Positions 60,396 through 64,000 of a stretch of DNA of 64,000 nt are shown here, one piece after another. This stretch comes from Salinimicrobium sp035607535 (GTDB lineage Bacteria; Bacteroidota; Bacteroidia; Flavobacteriales; Flavobacteriaceae). The stretch's first letter is position 1. Each line of letters begins with the position of its first letter. A program made the translations under genes and the position numbers. Location of the stretch: assembly GCF_035607535.1 (NCBI RefSeq), contig NZ_JAYDZX010000001.1, positions 248,001-312,000 of the forward strand. Reading direction: 5' to 3'. The notes beneath the pieces are model-generated. The model saw only the letters and a list, made by a program, of their open reading frames with translations, ran no database searches and had not been told where the DNA came from.

Positions 60396-63323
60396 CTAGC
60401 GATCTATAGCTTCGTAAATAAGTTCCTGAATATTTGACCGGATGCTCTCCCTCGTAAGCTCATTGTTCGCTGCCGATGGATGTATACGGTTTGCTAAAAA
60501 TACGTAAACTATTTCTTCATCGGGGTCTGCCCAGGTAAAAGTTCCTGTAAAACCGCTATGCCCAAAGCTGGTCATGGAAACACAGCCACAGGTAGGCCCC
60601 ACATTTAAAAGCTGTGGTTTATCAAAGCCCACTCCCCTTCTTACATCCTGTTCGCAATAGTAACAGGTGTTGAACTTATCTACCGTCTTTTGATCCAAAT
60701 ATCGTTTCCCGCCATATTTCCCGCCATTCAAATACATCTGCATGATCTTGGCTACATCATTGGCGTTGGAAAAAAGACCTGCCTGGCCGCCAATCCCTCC
60801 CAGCAATGCTGCTCCTTCATCATGTACATAACCGTGGAGCAGTTGACCTCTCCAGTTGCGGTCATTTTCGGTTGGAACGACCCTTTCCTCAGGAAGTTTC
60901 TTTAGTGGTAAATAAGTGGTGCTGTGAGCTCCTAAAGATTTATAGAAATGATCCTGGGCGAGATATTCAAGAGAAGTGCCGTAAATATCTTCCAGGTAGA
61001 ACTTGAGCAGGTAGTATGGGAGATCACTATACTTGTACGTCTTTCTCTTTTCAAGTTCGCTGTCCCTAATCACCTTAAGGATTGTATCTCTAATATCATT
61101 GCGTGCATAGAAATTTTCGGCAATTTGTACATTATAGCCTCGATCTTCCCGGGAACGAATATATTTTACATCCGGCTTTTTTGTTTTTGGGTCAATGGTC
61201 ATCCGGTGAAAGGGGATCCAGCTTTTGAGTCGGGCGTAATGCGAGAGCATATCCAGTACGGTAAGATTTTCCTTATTGCTTCCGCGGAAGTAAGGTAACA
61301 TTTCACCCAATGTAGTGTCCAGATCCAGTTCATCCTTATCCACCAGTTCCATCAATAGCGGAAGGGTGCCCAGTATTTTGGTTAGGGAAGCGAGATCATA
61401 AACATCTGAAGCCTGTACAGGTCTTTCTTTTTCATAGGTGTGGTAGCCGGCATTTCTTTCATAGATCACTTTTCCTTTTCTTGCGATCAATACCTGAAGC
61501 CCCGGAGTCATTTTCTCATTAATAGCTTTGTCTATAAGCTCATCAATTCTTTGAAGTTTGTAGGAATTCATCCCTACTTGTTCGGGAAGACCGTATGACA
61601 GTCTTTCGAGGTTTCTGGTTCTGAAGCCGGTGCCAACAGGAAAATTATTTCCGGCGCTTACAGGAAGTTTTCCTTTGGCCTCCAATGCCCCAAAAATGAC
61701 CTGCGCTGCTTTTTGCTGCGCCAGTTCAGTATTTTGATAAGCCACTTGTATTGCCTCAAAATTCCCTGTGCTCTCGAGATCAAGTAAAGCATAAGGGCTG
61801 GTAAAGACATTAAGTATGACTCTATTCTTCCTGGCAATCTCATACAGCCAGGTTTGCTGTCTCTCATTCAGCCTAAAGCCACTCCAGGGTGAAGCAGAAG
61901 ATTGATGGTAACCAATGATCACCTGGTTATAGGAATCTAATTTATCCAGCAGCTCATTCAGGTTTTCTGCAGAAATTGAATCCACCTGTGCGTACTTGTT
62001 TAGCTGGTCAAAAAAAGCATCTCCGGAATCCTCACCAAAATGCACATAGGCGATCTTGCTGGTTTCAAGATCCTTTATTGGAATTGCAGACCGGTCATTC
62101 TTGATCACCGTCATTGCATTCTCATAGAGCTTATGGGCTAGAACATCATTTTGAAGGCTATTTAGATCTTCAATAAGATAAGCGGGATCTACAGGTTCAA
62201 AGTTGTTAAGCCCTGCTTTATATTTTGCATACAAGATCTTTCTTACCGAATGCTTCAGGCGTTCTTCGGTAATTAATCCTTTATTATAAGCTTCTATGAT
62301 CATTTCTGAAGCTACAGGAACATTTTGTGAATAGAGCAAAATGTCGTTTCCTGCAAGAAAGGCCGCCAGTTCTATTTCCCCCGGTTCATCAAAATCTGAA
62401 ACTCCCTTCATATTAAGGGCATCTGTAATAATGAGACCATTAAAATCCATCTCCTCCTTCAAAACCCCGGTGACAATTTGGTGTGAAAGTGTAGAAGGGA
62501 AATTCTGCCGATCTTCAAGACTGGGTACATTTAAATGCGCTACCATTACGCTGCCCAGTCCTTCCTCAATAAGTTTCCTATATGGATACAGCTCTTCTCT
62601 AAAGATCCTGTCTCTTGAAAAATCAATAGTAGGAAGCGTTTTGTGCGAATCCCTTTCGGTATCCCCGTGTCCCGGAAAGTGTTTAGCGCTGCTCAAAACC
62701 CCTTCCCGCTGCATACCTTTAATGAAGGCAGTTGCTTTACGGGAAACATTGTTCTTATTTTCACCATAGGAACGGTTTCCAATGATCGGATTTTTGGGAT
62801 TGGTGTTTATATCTACTACAGGAGCAAAATTGATATGCACTCCGAGCCTTTTTGACTGCCGGGCGATATTTACACCCACTTCTGTGATCAAGTTTTCATC
62901 CTGAATAGCGCCAAGGGTCATGTTCCATGGAAAGGCATAAGTAGAATCCAGTCTCATCGCAAGTCCCCATTCGGCATCCATTCCAATCATTAGCGGAATT
63001 TTTGCAAGTTCTTGTAGCTCATTATTAATTTTGGCCTGCCGTATTGGCCCGCCCTTGGAGAAAATAAGTCCGCCAACATATTCCTGCCTCACCAGCTCCC
63101 TTACCCTCTCAATTTTTCCGGGAGGATCTGAGGAAACTACATCGATCATAAATAACTGCCCCACCTTTTCTTTAAGGGTCAGCGAATTGTATATGCTGTC
63201 TACCCATCGCCGTTGTCCCTGAACATCTTCAGCAATTAAAGGACTGCTTTGGGAATAAGAAAACGGGGAAATAGAAAATAAGGCCAATATGAGGCCTAAA
63301 AATATCTTGTTCTTAATTGTCAT
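60396..63323 (-). CDS. GH3 beta-N-acetylglucosaminidase fused to a beta-lactamase-fold domain
   Basis: The ATG at 63323 begins a signal peptide (MTIKNKIFLGLILALFSISP, cleavage near SYSQ). The GH3 NagZ-type domain (about 30-375) has 'KHFPGHGDTERDSH' (214-227) and nucleophile Asp 301 in 'IITDALNM'. A linker domain covers 380-560. The serine beta-lactamase/transpeptidase fold covers about 585-975, with Ser 646-x-x-Lys 649 (SLTK) and Tyr 765 (YSD). The design suits muropeptide recycling or editing of peptidoglycan in the periplasm. Its start overlaps the preceding gene's stop (TAATG), and bshA follows after 3 bases. Confidence 0.93.
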   Translation of the reverse strand: MTIKNKIFLGLILALFSISPFSYSQSSPLIAEDVQGQRRWVDSIYNSLTLKEKVGQLFMIDVVSSDPPGKIERVRELVRQEYVGGLIFSKGGPIRQAKINNELQELAKIPLMIGMDAEWGLAMRLDSTYAFPWNMTLGAIQDENLITEVGVNIARQSKRLGVHINFAPVVDINTNPKNPIIGNRSYGENKNNVSRKATAFIKGMQREGVLSSAKHFPGHGDTERDSHKTLPTIDFSRDRIFREELYPYRKLIEEGLGSVMVAHLNVPSLEDRQNFPSTLSHQIVTGVLKEEMDFNGLIITDALNMKGVSDFDEPGEIELAAFLAGNDILLYSQNVPVASEMIIEAYNKGLITEERLKHSVRKILYAKYKAGLNNFEPVDPAYLIEDLNSLQNDVLAHKLYENAMTVIKNDRSAIPIKDLETSKIAYVHFGEDSGDAFFDQLNKYAQVDSISAENLNELLDKLDSYNQVIIGYHQSSASPWSGFRLNERQQTWLYEIARKNRVILNVFTSPYALLDLESTGNFEAIQVAYQNTELAQQKAAQVIFGALEAKGKLPVSAGNNFPVGTGFRTRNLERLSYGLPEQVGMNSYKLQRIDELIDKAINEKMTPGLQVLIARKGKVIYERNAGYHTYEKERPVQASDVYDLASLTKILGTLPLLMELVDKDELDLDTTLGEMLPYFRGSNKENLTVLDMLSHYARLKSWIPFHRMTIDPKTKKPDVKYIRSREDRGYNVQIAENFYARNDIRDTILKVIRDSELEKRKTYKYSDLPYYLLKFYLEDIYGTSLEYLAQDHFYKSLGAHSTTYLPLKKLPEERVVPTENDRNWRGQLLHGYVHDEGAALLGGIGGQAGLFSNANDVAKIMQMYLNGGKYGGKRYLDQKTVDKFNTCYYCEQDVRRGVGFDKPQLLNVGPTCGCVSMTSFGHSGFTGTFTWADPDEEIVYVFLANRIHPSAANNELTRESIRSNIQELIYEAIDR

Positions 63324-63808
63324 TAATTCAGGAAACGCTTGTGCCAGCTTTCGGATGCAGGAACTTCCCAATCTGAAAGGTATTCGGCTTTATTGTTCAC
63401 GAGGTTGTTAAACACTATGGTTTTAGGAGAAACGGCTTTGTCTTTAGCCATTTTTCTAAAGTCGGTTAGGGTCTTATAGGCTACAAAATCTCCCTGTTTA
63501 TAGGAGACATTCATCTTATCAAGCAGATCAACGTTATAGTCTTTTTCGAGCTGTTGTATAAACCTTACCGATTCGTCTATTGAGCAACCGGTAGCCGCAT
63601 TGACCTTTTGGTCCAGTGCAAGAATTATAAAACGTTTATATCGCAATTCAAAAGACGCTTTGAGGTTTGCACCGTGGGCAGTCCATTGTTCAATAAATGA
63701 TTGAAGTTTTTCTTTAATTTCCTTGAGCTCTTCCTCTGTAAAAGAGCGATTTGACTGATAGATCCAAACGCGGGAACTTTCAGGTAAAGTTTCAAATGGG
63801 ACAAACAT
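63323..63808 (-). CDS. conserved Bacteroidota protein of unknown function
   Basis: The 161-residue cytoplasmic protein has no signal or membrane segment. It has 'RVWIYQSNRSFTEEELKEI', 'WTAHGANLKASFELRYKRFIIL' and 'ATGCSIDESVRFIQQLE', with an Asp/Cys cluster. I recall such proteins being labelled 'ABC transporter ATPase', but there is no Walker motif, so that name is not supported. It opens a three-gene operon with the GH3 fusion and bshA. Translational coupling (TAATG) to the next gene links their dosage. Confidence 0.75.
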   Translation of the reverse strand: MFVPFETLPESSRVWIYQSNRSFTEEELKEIKEKLQSFIEQWTAHGANLKASFELRYKRFIILALDQKVNAATGCSIDESVRFIQQLEKDYNVDLLDKMNVSYKQGDFVAYKTLTDFRKMAKDKAVSPKTIVFNNLVNNKAEYLSDWEVPASESWHKRFLN

Positions 63809-63831
63809 TACTTGGGATAAATTTAGTGCTA

Positions 63832-63863
63832 CAAAAATAAAAGAAATGCAGCCGGGAATCCAA
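63832..63863 (-). promoter_or_regulatory. promoter of the GH3-bshA operon
   Basis: On the minus strand TTG (63861-63863), 21 bases and TATTTTTG (63832-63839) match the Bacteroidota consensus exactly, 23 bases upstream of the first ATG. Confidence 0.6.
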
Positions 63864-63975
63864 TTTCAGAAGGTTAAAGTTGTACAAGTTTTACAGATAA
63901 AGCCGTTGTTCCACAATTAGTAAAAACGAAAAAGATAAGCTGACTTAAATCATAATTCTTAGGAAGATCCTCACT

Positions 63976-63983
63976 TAAATTTG
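63976..63983 (+). promoter_or_regulatory. -7 box before the last gene
   Basis: TAAATTTG matches TAnnTTTG. The next ATG is only 4 bases away, so either the transcript is leaderless or the real start is further downstream, beyond the window. Confidence 0.4.
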
Positions 63984-63987
63984 TTCT

Positions 63988-64000
63988 ATGGAAAAGAAAG
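63988..64000 (+). CDS. start of a plus-strand gene (cut by window edge)
   Basis: Only ATGGAAAAGAAAG is visible (Met-Glu-Lys-Lys). A promoter-like -7 box precedes it. No function can be proposed. Confidence 0.35.

Overview
The window is chromosomal DNA from a Bacteroidota bacterium, most likely a Flavobacteriaceae member; I cannot name the genus from sequence alone. The evidence is a lipoprotein TamL next to TamB, DUF4402, DUF4251 and DUF1835 proteins, an EF-G paralogue, BshA, and promoters of the Bacteroidota type (TTG/TTTG, 17-23 bases, TAnnTTTG) instead of the E. coli type. There is no tRNA, rRNA, CRISPR array or prophage. Gene density is high and most of the window is ordinary core genome.

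Layout. 1-2322 (minus): three DUF4402 secreted proteins and a PapD-like chaperone cut by the window edge, probably a surface-fibre cassette. 2464-13942: DoxX, an OmpA lipoprotein, the tamB-tamL outer-membrane assembly pair, upp and small proteins. 13950-23019: amino-acid permease, stress proteins, a secreted cupin, a cold-shock-domain protein, an M61 peptidase, and an EF-G paralogue followed by an unknown gene. 23115-29983: S9 peptidase, DUF1801/DUF4251, aconitase, and a metallo-beta-lactamase-fold protein that has lost its metal ligands.

30042-36382 (minus) is the most notable region: eight overlapping or tightly packed genes encoding a flavoprotein, a SAM methyltransferase, a type III polyketide synthase, an enoyl-reductase-like SDR, a FabZ-like dehydratase, a FabF-like ketosynthase, an acyl carrier protein and a phosphopantetheinyl transferase. 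This reads as a dedicated type II fatty-acid module feeding a type III PKS, with methylation and flavin-dependent tailoring, and the likely product is a modified alkylresorcinol, alkylpyrone or alkylquinone lipid. Two of its spacers consist of heptanucleotide tandem repeats.

36444-51396: OmpA and lipocalin-like lipoproteins, a 53-residue DUF1328 protein, a fused E1 alpha/beta ketoacid dehydrogenase, a 2-oxoglutarate-type oxygenase operon, ppk1 with an unusual cytoplasmic substrate-binding-like protein, ung, a MutS2 without Smr domain, and a QEGLA-family protein with eroded metal ligands. 51397-53164 is a mobile-element island: one intact REP-associated tyrosine transposase (RAYT), palindromes, at least two copies that look like internal deletions of the RAYT unit, and a truncated IS200-type transposase. 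53165-64000: dicarboxylate symporter, aroC, a large FAD/Fe-S oxidase, a small outer-membrane protein, bshA, a GH3/beta-lactamase-fold fusion, and the first codons of one more gene.
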